From positions 1 to 9,182 of the forward strand of contig JAUYFO010000027.1 in NCBI GenBank assembly GCA_030690925.1: a stretch of 9,182 nucleotides of DNA. The letters run 5' to 3'. The stretch's first letter is position 1. Each line of letters opens with the position of its first letter. Position numbers and translations under genes: made by a program. Below are positions 1 to 6,942 of this stretch, piece after piece. Origin of the DNA: Candidatus Moraniibacteriota bacterium. GTDB taxonomy: Bacteria; Patescibacteriota; Minisyncoccia; Moranbacterales; UBA1568. The notes under the pieces are model-generated. The model was not told where the DNA came from and searched no databases. It saw nothing but the letters and a program-made list of their open reading frames with translations.

Positions 1-409
<409 letters not shown>

Positions 410-434
410 TTATCATACTTTCTTTTCCAGTATA

Positions 435-1481
435 TCACGCCTGAAGTACCATCAAACCAGGGAGTTCCTTGCCGCTTAAGTACTCCAGCATGGCCCCACC
501 ACCGGAAGACACGAAACTGACCTTGTCGATAACACCCGCCTTTTCTAGGACCGCCAACGATTCTCCGCCACCGATCACCACATAAGCGCTACTCTCAAGC
601 AGTGCGTGCAAGATGGCATCGGTGCCAATATCATAAGGCTTTTCCTCAAACTTTCCCATGGGACCGTTCCAGATGATAGTTTTGGCGGTATTGATAATCT
701 GCGTGTAATAAGCGACGGTTTGCGGTCCGATATCCAGTCTCAGAGGCGAATCAAAATCTTTAGGCAACAACACCTTGTCAGAAAAGGTCACCTTCTTATC
801 CAGGGCCTCATTGGCCACCTTACCCCCAACCAAGATGGCATCGTAGTTTTTTTCCAAAGCGCTAATGAGTGGCAGCTTGGTTTCAATTTTGGCGCCACCG
901 ATAATAGCGATGGCTGGGTGAACCGGCGAGAAACGCACCCGATCCAGTTCGGCTATCTCTTTCAAAAGACGCAAGCCGGCATAGGAGGGCAGGTGTCGAG
1001 TAATCGCCTCCACCGAGGCATGGGCTCGATGACAAACACTGAACGCTTCATTGACATACAGCGTAAACGGAGCAGCCAGCGACTGGGCGAAAGCATCATC
1101 ATTTGCTTCCTCACCCGGATAAAAACGGACATTCTCAAGCAACAGTATCTCATCGTTCGCTAAATGCCCAAGTGATGCTTCAACCGAAGCCCCGAAGCTA
1201 TCGGAAACGAATACCACCTTTCTCCCCAAAGCGTTTTTTATAAGCGGCACCAGCTTGGCTACCGAATACTTGTCCTCCCGGCCCTCTGGACGTCCGAGGT
1301 GCGTGAGAAGCGCTATCTTGACCCCGGAAGCAGAAGCGATCAGATCGATGGTTTTTTTTACAATATTGAGACGAAAGTGCTCTTCAGAGTCCGCGACATT
1401 TTCTTGCTCCATATTAAAGTCCACTCGCACCAGCACTTTTTGATCAGTAAAGTCAACCGTACTTATATCTCGTAATTCCAT
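435..1481 (-). CDS. pgk: Phosphoglycerate kinase, shortened form (348 aa)
   Basis: Cytoplasmic glycolytic enzyme that transfers phosphate between 1,3-bisphosphoglycerate and ADP. Substrate-binding residues of the N-domain are all present: R19, D21 and N23 in RVDFN, R37, H61 and R64 in HLGRP, R119 in NVRF, and R152 in HRAHAS. The nucleotide-binding C-domain has GGAK (195-198) followed by K202, WNGPMG (271-276), GGGES (304-308) and SSGGGA (325-330). The Mg-ATP Asp of the usual GGGD[ST] motif is Glu307, and VNDAF is VNEAF (143-147). At 348 residues the protein is about 40-60 shorter than typical PGKs. The largest gap is around residues 225-235, where the family usually carries a long helical segment between the GG.AN motif and the LLP strand. 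The ATG at 1479-1481 lies 13 bases after the mraY stop. The reading frame is intact, so I treat it as functional. Confidence 0.96.
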   Translation of the reverse strand: MELRDISTVDFTDQKVLVRVDFNMEQENVADSEEHFRLNIVKKTIDLIASASGVKIALLTHLGRPEGREDKYSVAKLVPLIKNALGRKVVFVSDSFGASVEASLGHLANDEILLLENVRFYPGEEANDDAFAQSLAAPFTLYVNEAFSVCHRAHASVEAITRHLPSYAGLRLLKEIAELDRVRFSPVHPAIAIIGGAKIETKLPLISALEKNYDAILVGGKVANEALDKKVTFSDKVLLPKDFDSPLRLDIGPQTVAYYTQIINTAKTIIWNGPMGKFEEKPYDIGTDAILHALLESSAYVVIGGGESLAVLEKAGVIDKVSFVSSGGGAMLEYLSGKELPGLMVLQA

Positions 1482-1494
1482 AGCAGCGTAACAA

Positions 1495-2613
1495 TTATGC
1501 GATTATTTTCCCCATCCCCAAAATGCCGATCATCACTCCGATGAGGGCCGTCAGAGCAGTAAAAAGCCAGGCCCGCATAACGATTTTCGGTTCGGGCCAG
1601 CCCCTAGCTTCGAAATGATGGTGCAGTGGCGCCGCGAGAAACACTTTGCGACCAAAGAAACGCTTGCTCGCGAGTTGGATAGCTACGCTACCTGATTCAA
1701 GCGAGTAGATAGCTACGATAATAAAAAGGACAATAGCCGAGTTGGTGAGCATCGCCACCACTCCGAGCGTGGTCCCCAGGGCAATCGCCCCGGTATCACC
1801 CATAAAGAAGCGGGCCGGGTAGATATTGAACCACAGAAAAGCCATAAGTGCTCCAGCAATCGCCAGACAGAAGGCGGAAAGATCCATCATGTTGCGCGAG
1901 AAAGCAATAAGGGCAAAAGAGCTAAACGCGATAAGGAGTACCCCACCATTGAGACCATCTAGGCCATCGGTTTCATTGGAAGAGATGGCCGTAAAAAGAA
2001 TGACGAAAATGAAGAGCGGAATGTACCACCAGCCAATAGTGAAATCACCGATGGCGGGAACATGAATCTGGTCCCAGCCCAGTTTGGAGTAAAACCACCA
2101 GGCTCCGGCACCGGCAATAGCAAACAGCCACCAAAAACGGAAAGCGAAACGCATGCCACCACCCTTGTTGCTGCCATGACCACGGACGCTCATATAGTCA
2201 TCAAGCAGCCCCAGAAGGCCGGCAGTCACCAGGACGAAGAGTGGTAGCCATACCTGGGAACGTTTGAAAAAATCCAATCGCGCAATGAAGTTGGTGTTGG
2301 TCCACTCTGCTATGAAAGGGAAAACGTAGTGTGACAAAAGCACTAGAATCAGTACCGTCACCCAGACAATCAGGCCACCCATGGTCGGCGTCCCGGCCTT
2401 ACTGGCATGTAGTTTGTTCACGAAGGTCAACTGCTCGCCACTCACTGATCTGTTTTTGATTTTGATCCCGAATTTGTAACGGTATAGGATATTGGTCCAC
2501 AGAGGAGTCAAGGCAAAAGCCAAGAGAAAACCCAAGAGACCAGTAATCATGACTTTGAGGACGTTGAGTACCTGAGGGATACTCTGAATCTGAGCAATTT
2601 GGATTGTCTCCAT
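1495..2613 (-). CDS. mraY: Phospho-N-acetylmuramoyl-pentapeptide-transferase (MraY), 372 aa
   Basis: Integral membrane enzyme that attaches phospho-MurNAc-pentapeptide to undecaprenyl phosphate, forming lipid I, the first membrane step of peptidoglycan synthesis. Numbering from the chosen ATG, family motifs are GTPTMGG (74-80), the Asp pair LLDDY (D138, D139), NETDGLDGLNGG (213-224), FMGDTG with the conserved Asp273 (270-275), and PLHHHFE (329-335) followed by GWPEP. About ten hydrophobic helices are evident, and length is close to the usual 320-380. Two starts are possible: TTG at 2635-2637, which would overlap the carboxypeptidase gene by 10 bases and add eight residues, or ATG at 2611-2613, which leaves a 14-base gap. 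I chose the ATG. Neither has a Shine-Dalgarno sequence, so translation is probably coupled to the gene before it. It sits between the D,D-carboxypeptidase and pgk in the same operon. Confidence 0.96.
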   Translation of the reverse strand: METIQIAQIQSIPQVLNVLKVMITGLLGFLLAFALTPLWTNILYRYKFGIKIKNRSVSGEQLTFVNKLHASKAGTPTMGGLIVWVTVLILVLLSHYVFPFIAEWTNTNFIARLDFFKRSQVWLPLFVLVTAGLLGLLDDYMSVRGHGSNKGGGMRFAFRFWWLFAIAGAGAWWFYSKLGWDQIHVPAIGDFTIGWWYIPLFIFVILFTAISSNETDGLDGLNGGVLLIAFSSFALIAFSRNMMDLSAFCLAIAGALMAFLWFNIYPARFFMGDTGAIALGTTLGVVAMLTNSAIVLFIIVAIYSLESGSVAIQLASKRFFGRKVFLAAPLHHHFEARGWPEPKIVMRAWLFTALTALIGVMIGILGMGKIIA

Positions 2614-2627
2614 ACGGTAGGGAAAAA

Positions 2628-3662
2628 TTAGCGCCAATCAAAGGTTTGGAAACTCCAGTCAAACATCGAACGAACACTCTGCCAACGAGACTGGTCATCG
2701 AGCACGACAGCCACCACTCTATGGTTTTCTGTGTAATCCGTCGCTACTGCCAAGAGCGAGTATCCAGCCAATGGCGTGAAGCCTGTTTTCGTTCCCACAA
2801 GGTTCGGGAATTGCCCAAGCAACTGATCGGTATTGAAAATTTCGTGGGTATACTCGCCATCGGCCGAAGTGATAAACTGCTTTTCAATGCGCATGATTTC
2901 CCACAGTTCTGGAAACTCCAGAGCGTGGGTGGCAATCCGGGCCACATCAGCTGCCGAAGAATAACACTCGTGTTCTCGACCATCGGGCTCCAATCCGGAG
3001 GGCGTACAAAAATGAGAGTTTTCTAGGCCGAGCTCTTGGGCTCGCTGATTCATGATCTTGGCAAAACCATCCTGCGTCTTCCCGATATGCTTTCCCAGGG
3101 CGATGGCCGCATCGTTGGCACTGTTCATGAGGGCCGCCTTCAGAAGGTTGCGGGCAGAAATCTTTTCCCCCGGCTTCAAACGTTCCCCATTACAAAACCC
3201 CGAGCGTGGACAACCAACACGGGTACCGGGAGAATAAATCGCTTCTTCATCAATGGTCACCAGCTCCTCTAGATCCTTGATTTGCTCCATCACGATGGTA
3301 GCAGTGAAGAGCTTGGTCAGGGAAGCAATCTGCCGCCGCTCATCAGCATTGCGAGCATAGAGCACCTTACCGGAGTCCACGTCCATAATAACAGAAGCAT
3401 GGGCGGTCACAATACTAAGCCGAGGAGAAAACTCCTTTTGTTCCGGCAAGAAACCAGTGGCCAAGCCCCTGTCTTCTGCTACGACAGGCTCCAGAACTGA
3501 CAATACTCCCCCTCGCTCGGCAGTCTTCTCCAGAAAACGATTATCCTCACTATTCCAGAAATGAAAGATATTCTTGGCATGAGCAATCAACACCCCACCC
3601 TTGCCGGATATGGTGACGGACAGGACGCCAAGAATGATGATAATAATGACGAAAAGACGCAT
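2628..3662 (-). CDS. D-alanyl-D-alanine carboxypeptidase (penicillin-binding protein, S11 family)
   Basis: A serine D,D-carboxypeptidase of the PBP5/DacA type, which removes the terminal D-Ala from peptidoglycan stem peptides outside the cytoplasmic membrane. The three active-site motifs are present and correctly ordered: SLTK (S114 to K117), SAN (181-183) and KTG (292-294). Residues 3-19 are strongly hydrophobic and act as a signal peptide or membrane anchor. Residues about 25-80 form a spacer before the catalytic domain (about 83-323). I see no C-terminal beta domain or amphipathic anchor like that of E. coli PBP5. Cys151 and Cys157 lie in a short segment after the SxxK helix, and Cys219 and Cys233 flank the usual HF..P.GL region; both spacings would allow disulfides. 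The ATG at 3660-3662 comes 3 bases after the scpB stop. The exact paralogue name (dacA, dacB, dacF) cannot be decided. Confidence 0.93.
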   Translation of the reverse strand: MRLFVIIIIILGVLSVTISGKGGVLIAHAKNIFHFWNSEDNRFLEKTAERGGVLSVLEPVVAEDRGLATGFLPEQKEFSPRLSIVTAHASVIMDVDSGKVLYARNADERRQIASLTKLFTATIVMEQIKDLEELVTIDEEAIYSPGTRVGCPRSGFCNGERLKPGEKISARNLLKAALMNSANDAAIALGKHIGKTQDGFAKIMNQRAQELGLENSHFCTPSGLEPDGREHECYSSAADVARIATHALEFPELWEIMRIEKQFITSADGEYTHEIFNTDQLLGQFPNLVGTKTGFTPLAGYSLLAVATDYTENHRVVAVVLDDQSRWQSVRSMFDWSFQTFDWR

Positions 3663-3665
3663 AGA

Positions 3666-4241
3666 TTATTCTGTTTTTGTTTCCTTAATCATATCTTCTT
3701 CCAAAATAAGTCGCAAACGTTCGTCTTCAGACAACACTTGGTAGTCGGGCAATCGAGCAATATTTTCCAATCCCAGCACCTGAAGAAATTTGAGACTCGG
3801 ACGATAGAGGTAGCCACGGCTATCCCCAGGATTCCCTTCTCGGGAAATAAGATCACGGAGCAAAAGATTACGCAACGTAAAGCTGCAGTTAACTCCTCGG
3901 ATAGCATCAATATCGACCCGGGCAATAGGAGCCCGATAAGCGATGATAGAGAGCACCTCCAGCGCTGCTTTGCTCATATTTTCCTGCAACGTGCTTTTGG
4001 TCAGGGCCTCCACAAACAGCAAATTGCTCGGCTTGGTGGCAAGCAAAATACTTTTTTCATCCTGGATCAACAACAATCCACTCCCGCTATCGTCTCGATA
4101 TTTTTTGGTCAACTGATCGATTACTGTCGTAAGTTCTGCTTTCGAGACCTGCAGTATTTTTCCCAAACGAGCCAAAGACAGCGGTTCACCACTAATAAAA
4201 AGCAAGGATTCGAGTGCGGACATGACGGCTGTGTGCGACAT
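3666..4241 (-). CDS. scpB: Segregation and condensation protein B (ScpB)
   Basis: Cytoplasmic kleisin-associated subunit that, as a dimer with ScpA and SMC, forms the bacterial condensin used in chromosome compaction and segregation. The 191-residue length is typical. The N-terminal winged-helix domain starts with ALESLLFISGEPLS (9-22). The second winged helix carries the signature SKAALEVLSIIAYRAPIARVDIDAIRGVN across 90-118, followed by TLRNLLLRDLI (122-132) and GYLYRPSLKFLQVLGLENIARLP (143-165), where the family usually reads Y.TT..FL..FGL..L.DLP. The tail from about 170 is charged. The start is the ATG at 4239-4241, 8 bases after the scpA stop; a second ATG at residue 7 (4221-4223) is a possible alternative. 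Neither has a ribosome binding site. The scpA-scpB pairing supports the call; no smc gene is in the window. Confidence 0.95.
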   Translation of the reverse strand: MSHTAVMSALESLLFISGEPLSLARLGKILQVSKAELTTVIDQLTKKYRDDSGSGLLLIQDEKSILLATKPSNLLFVEALTKSTLQENMSKAALEVLSIIAYRAPIARVDIDAIRGVNCSFTLRNLLLRDLISREGNPGDSRGYLYRPSLKFLQVLGLENIARLPDYQVLSEDERLRLILEEDMIKETKTE

Positions 4242-4249
4242 AGAATATG

Positions 4250-4954
4250 TTAGACCAAACGTTTAATATGTATCTCGCTGAAAAATCGCTCTTGTCTGAC
4301 ATGGATGAAACGTTGTTTGATCAGTTCGAGCATTGCCAGAAAAGAAACTACGACCTCCACCCGGTCAGAAGTATTGCTAATAATCTCTGCAAAAGATAAC
4401 TCCACTCTTTTGGCCAGTGTCTGACGAAGGGCAGCAATCTTTTCTTCCAGCGTCACCACGAGTGCAATCTCTTCCTCCGGCAAAACCTCAAACACAGGGG
4501 TGTCTCCTAGGACATGCCCGAAGTGTTCGCGCAGCGCCTCCTTGGTGATCCCTTGCGGCGGATAAAACACGCTGGCCATACCAAGGAAACTCTCCCGAAC
4601 CACAGCGCTCTGCGTCTCAAGGAACAGCTGCCCTAACTTTTGGGAAGCCTCACGAAAAAGCCTGTAGGCCTTCAGTTGATATTCCAAATCCTCTATCGCC
4701 TCTTCTTCTTCATCACTGAACTCTAGTATCGGGAGGAGTGCTCGTGATTTGATCAGAATGAGCCGAGTGGCAATAGCCAAAAAGGCGGCTAGATTCTGAA
4801 GCGAAATCGTTTCTTCCGTCTGGATATAGGCGAGGTACTGATCCGTCACCTGAGCCAGACTGACCTCGGTGATATCCAACTTTTCCTTTTCAATAAGCGC
4901 CAAAAGCAAATCCAAGGGGCCTTCAAATTTCTCCAGATGAACATGATAGGCCAT
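4250..4954 (-). CDS. scpA: Segregation and condensation protein A (ScpA, kleisin)
   Basis: The kleisin subunit that bridges the two SMC heads and binds ScpB. Numbering from the chosen start, the N-terminal SMC-neck-binding region carries FEGPLDLLL (10-18) and EKEKLDI.EVSLAQVTDQYL (22-41). The family motif IKSRALLP is at 68-75, followed by the acidic stretch DEEEEAIEDLE (81-91). The C-terminal winged helix that contacts the SMC cap reads RVEVVVSFLAMLELIKQ (198-214) through FFSEIHI (224-230). At 234 residues the length is normal. I chose the ATG at 4952-4954 because it gives the usual short lead before FEGPLDLLL. A TTG eight codons upstream (4976-4978) also stays in frame but has no better support. 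This is the first gene of the operon, with a good promoter about 130-155 bases upstream. Confidence 0.95.
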   Translation of the reverse strand: MAYHVHLEKFEGPLDLLLALIEKEKLDITEVSLAQVTDQYLAYIQTEETISLQNLAAFLAIATRLILIKSRALLPILEFSDEEEEAIEDLEYQLKAYRLFREASQKLGQLFLETQSAVVRESFLGMASVFYPPQGITKEALREHFGHVLGDTPVFEVLPEEEIALVVTLEEKIAALRQTLAKRVELSFAEIISNTSDRVEVVVSFLAMLELIKQRFIHVRQERFFSEIHIKRLV

Positions 4955-5040
4955 ACCCAATGTGATAACTTCAAACAATGAGACAAAAACCAGGCCTCTC
5001 TTCCGCTGATAGATGCAGTCGCGTAAATTTGTACCACCAG

Positions 5041-5079
5041 AATAACAAAAGAGGAAATGGTTTAAACGCCCATCTCCTC
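5041..5079 (-). terminator. Intrinsic terminator after the MFS transporter gene
   Basis: Two 10-base arms (5070-5079 and 5051-5060) pair around a 9-base loop (5061-5069). They are followed in the minus direction by a T-rich run, TTTTGTTATT, at 5041-5050. One pair, between positions 5074 and 5056, is G-U in minus-strand RNA but A-C in plus-strand RNA. Together with the T run this shows the terminator works on the minus strand. It lies 44 bases after the MFS stop. The promoter proposed for scpA overlaps its upstream side, so operon transcripts would begin inside the first arm and could form only part of the stem. Confidence 0.75.
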
Positions 5080-5082
5080 ACC

Positions 5083-5111
5083 AGCATACCATTTTTCTCT
5101 GCTTTTTTCAA
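5083..5111 (-). promoter_or_regulatory. Sigma70-type promoter for the scpA operon
   Basis: On the minus strand a TTGAAA -35 (5106-5111) and a TATGCT -10 (5083-5088) are separated by exactly 17 bases. This is close to the consensus for a primary sigma factor. The start of transcription would fall near 5076, leaving a leader of about 120 bases before the scpA ATG. The promoter lies between the MFS stop codon and the first arm of the MFS terminator. A weaker extended -10 (TGGTACAAA, minus strand) occurs further downstream near 5020-5030 and is an alternative. Confidence 0.6.
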
Positions 5112-5122
5112 GAAAACAGCTT

Positions 5123-6316
5123 TCAAGAAACGGCTTTTAACCGATCCCGCATACTATCCGTATCATTGAGGTAAAAAGCTGTTACGAGTGAGCCAAACAA
5201 GACGGCCGCCACGAAAAAGAAAAGACTCCCGAGCGGCAAGAAAAGAAGAACGAGAATGGATAGGGTGGCCCCAAAAATATTGGCCAACGGTCGAGTAGTG
5301 CGGAAAAAAGCAATAATATCCATGTCATTCCCATCGATTTGCTTATAGAAGTAAGAATCACGGAGAATTTCAATCCCCGCGATACCCACCCGAGTCATAA
5401 ATAGCGCCAGAGCCCAGGCAAAGATGTTCCCAGCACCCAAAAATGGCAGCGTTAGGGTGGCAAGCGCGGCAATAGCGATACTAACAATGAGCATTTCCTT
5501 TTCTCCGAAATAGTGATCAGCCAGTATGCCTAGTGGGTACTGTAACAGCACGAAGGGCACCAGCATAATGGTGAAGATGGTGCCGATTTCACTCCAAGAA
5601 TACTCGAGAGAACGGAGGTAGAGTGGTGTATAGATAATCATTAGTGCGTAGAAAAATTCCATGGCAAAAGAAACCCCGTAGATACGAAACAAATTTTTTT
5701 CGCCGAGCATCTTTTTGATCGTGAAACTCAGGCGAAGTTTTTCCTGAAAAACCCGATTGTCCGTACGAAAACCAAGAAGTGCTACCAGAAAGACAATCAT
5801 GTACCCGAACACCAGTACCAGAAAGATTCCCTCGTAATTGAAACGATCCAGGGTCTCAAGCGAAAGAAAAGGCGCTGCCAGAAGACCGAGATTCATGATG
5901 GTCAGATAGAGCCCCCGGATACTTCCGGAATAATGATCCTTAGAAAAACTCTCCAAAAGTATATCGAGTGACACCCAAGTGACATTGGTGCTCACAATCA
6001 AAACCAAGGCCATAGCCATGGCCACCCACGGATTGGTAACCGATACCAGCACTGCCGAAGCACAGATGGTTATCCCCAGACACAGGTACAGAATCCGTAC
6101 CTTGCCCATAAGCCTAATCAGCGGCTGCAAATAAAACAAAGTGATCAAAACGATACTATATCCCAGAAAATAGAAGACCCCGACATTGTTGGTACCAGAA
6201 ACGGCGGAGAAATAGGTGGAGAGGACGTAAATAAAAAAAGCGTCTAAAAAGCCGATGGCGAAAGAGAGGAGACTGATAAGTCGGATTTTATTTTTTTTCA
6301 GATTTTCGTTGTGCAT
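5123..6316 (-). CDS. Major facilitator superfamily transporter, 12 membrane helices, substrate unknown
   Basis: A 397-residue polytopic membrane protein with 12 predicted helices in a 6+6 arrangement: helices at roughly 12-36, 45-66, 74-92, 96-118, 133-154 and 162-183, a cytoplasmic loop at 184-212, then 213-235, 245-265, 275-292, 297-314, 342-362 and 366-384. The loop between helices 8 and 9 reads GILADHYFGEKE (263-274), a recognisable MFS motif A (G.L.D......). The matching loop between helices 2 and 3 (LIRLMGKVR, 66-74) is degenerate. Nothing in the sequence points to a particular substrate; drug, sugar or metabolite export or import are all possible. The start is the ATG at 6314-6316, giving a short polar N-terminus (MHNENLKKNK) before helix 1. 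The frame stays open 39 codons further upstream but that part looks non-coding. It lies 56 bases after the small metal-binding-like gene and may share its transcript. Confidence 0.85.
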   Translation of the reverse strand: MHNENLKKNKIRLISLLSFAIGFLDAFFIYVLSTYFSAVSGTNNVGVFYFLGYSIVLITLFYLQPLIRLMGKVRILYLCLGITICASAVLVSVTNPWVAMAMALVLIVSTNVTWVSLDILLESFSKDHYSGSIRGLYLTIMNLGLLAAPFLSLETLDRFNYEGIFLVLVFGYMIVFLVALLGFRTDNRVFQEKLRLSFTIKKMLGEKNLFRIYGVSFAMEFFYALMIIYTPLYLRSLEYSWSEIGTIFTIMLVPFVLLQYPLGILADHYFGEKEMLIVSIAIAALATLTLPFLGAGNIFAWALALFMTRVGIAGIEILRDSYFYKQIDGNDMDIIAFFRTTRPLANIFGATLSILVLLFLPLGSLFFFVAAVLFGSLVTAFYLNDTDSMRDRLKAVS

Positions 6317-6372
6317 GTTTTTTTTGGTGCGAAAGAAAATCGTCGTTCCTTCACTATTATGCCACAAGATAT

Positions 6373-6774
6373 TTATTTGATACAGCTTGGCACATAACCA
6401 CGGGCTTCCGCCGCTTCTTTGGAGACAAAGCATACCCTGTTTTCCGGTTTGATTCTCTTAGCCACAGCACAGGTCGGTAGATGATATTTGTTCGAATTCT
6501 TACTCCCGACATAAAGACACTGACTTTCGCCAACCTGGGCCACCCTCGACTCAAAAGGAGGTGTCACGACCACCTGGATTGTGGGCGACGCTTCTGCCTC
6601 GCTTGGAGTTAGAGTGGGTACCGGAGAAAGGGAAAGCTGTAGTGGTTTTTCTGTGGTTATTTTCCCCTGTAGCAATCCAGCTTCGAAACACAGTACCCCG
6701 ACCAAAACAATACCAAGTAGCGTCAGTAGACGCTCCTTATACTCTCTAAACCACTGCCCTATCTGTTCTTTCAT
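6373..6774 (-). CDS. Small membrane-anchored protein with an Ada-like four-cysteine (putative metal-binding) ectodomain
   Basis: A 133-residue protein of unknown function. A basic and polar N-terminus (1-15) leads into one hydrophobic helix (about 16-35). A low-complexity linker rich in Pro, Ser, Thr and Val follows (about 44-75), then a compact C-terminal domain (86-133). That domain reads YVGSKNSNKYHLPTC..AKRI.PENRVCF.SKE.AE.RGYVPSC, with Cys86, Cys102, Cys115 and Cys131, plus His98. It resembles the metal-binding domain of Ada and stand-alone versions seen on surface or DNA-linked proteins, especially in candidate-phyla bacteria; that link is from memory. The layout suggests the domain sits outside the membrane on a flexible stalk. 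I chose the ATG at 6772-6774. An upstream TTG at 6895-6897 would add 41 residues but reads through the palindromic element, so it is unlikely. It is transcribed divergently from rpmA. Confidence 0.8.
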   Translation of the reverse strand: MKEQIGQWFREYKERLLTLLGIVLVGVLCFEAGLLQGKITTEKPLQLSLSPVPTLTPSEAEASPTIQVVVTPPFESRVAQVGESQCLYVGSKNSNKYHLPTCAVAKRIKPENRVCFVSKEAAEARGYVPSCIK

Positions 6775-6790
6775 AGACTTATCATCTGGC

Positions 6791-6865
6791 GGGGCTGACC
6801 CCGTTAGAGAACGCTTTGCCTTCGGCGCCACTTTAGTCGCTCGTAGTAATTTCTCTAACGAGGGG
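6791..6865. repeat. Palindromic element in the divergent spacer (REP-like or structured leader)
   Basis: GTTAGAGAA at 6803-6811 is matched perfectly by TTCTCTAAC at 6851-6859. The pairing continues as CCCC (6799-6802) with GGGG (6862-6865) across a two-base bulge, so 13 pairs close a 39-base interior. The interior contains a smaller GCC-TTC-GGC hairpin (6818-6826). An alternative stem, CGGGG-CTGA-CCCCG (6790-6803), competes for the same CCCC. The outer sequences also form a direct repeat: GGGGCTGACC at 6791-6800 and GGGGTTGACC at 6862-6871, one mismatch in ten. If the minus-strand gene is transcribed from near 6895, the whole element lies in its leader RNA. Confidence 0.6.
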
Positions 6866-6894
6866 TTGACCAAAACTGTTAGCCGTGATATATT
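6866..6894 (+). promoter_or_regulatory. Sigma70-type promoter of rpmA
   Basis: TTGACC (-35, 6866-6871) and TATATT (-10, 6889-6894) are 17 bases apart, and TGA directly before the -10 gives an extended -10. Transcription should begin near 6901, about 42 bases before the rpmA ATG. A short dyad, GATATA (6887-6892) and TATATC (6904-6909), overlaps the -10. A minus-strand -10-like TATACT (reading 6907 to 6902) lies just downstream, so initiation in the two directions may compete. Confidence 0.7.
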
Positions 6895-6942
6895 CAAATT
6901 CAGTATATCGCAATTTCCCTAACCTGTAAGCACCCCTCTCAT

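Noticed and set aside
606..1163. 185-codon plus-strand open frame opposite pgk
   Set aside because: Fully inside the antisense of pgk, whose motifs are clear; no independent evidence for coding.
3561..4253. 230-codon plus-strand open frame opposite scpB and the start of the carboxypeptidase gene
   Set aside because: Antisense to two well-supported genes, spans their junction, and shows no recognisable domain or start signal.
6317..6433. 39-codon upstream extension of the MFS transporter
   Set aside because: It would overlap the preceding gene by about 60 bases and adds an atypical Cys/Trp-rich lead. The ATG at 6314-6316 starts a normal polar N-terminus.
6686..6700. Possible lipoprotein cysteine (Cys29) in the small membrane protein
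   Set aside because: The residues before it (GVL-Cys) lack the small residue needed at -1 of a lipobox, and the helix continues past the cysteine, so it looks like an ordinary membrane anchor.
6775..6897. 41-residue N-terminal extension of the small membrane protein from a TTG at 6895-6897
   Set aside because: It would translate the palindromic element and overlap the proposed promoters. The ATG at 6772-6774 gives a natural short N-terminus before the membrane helix.
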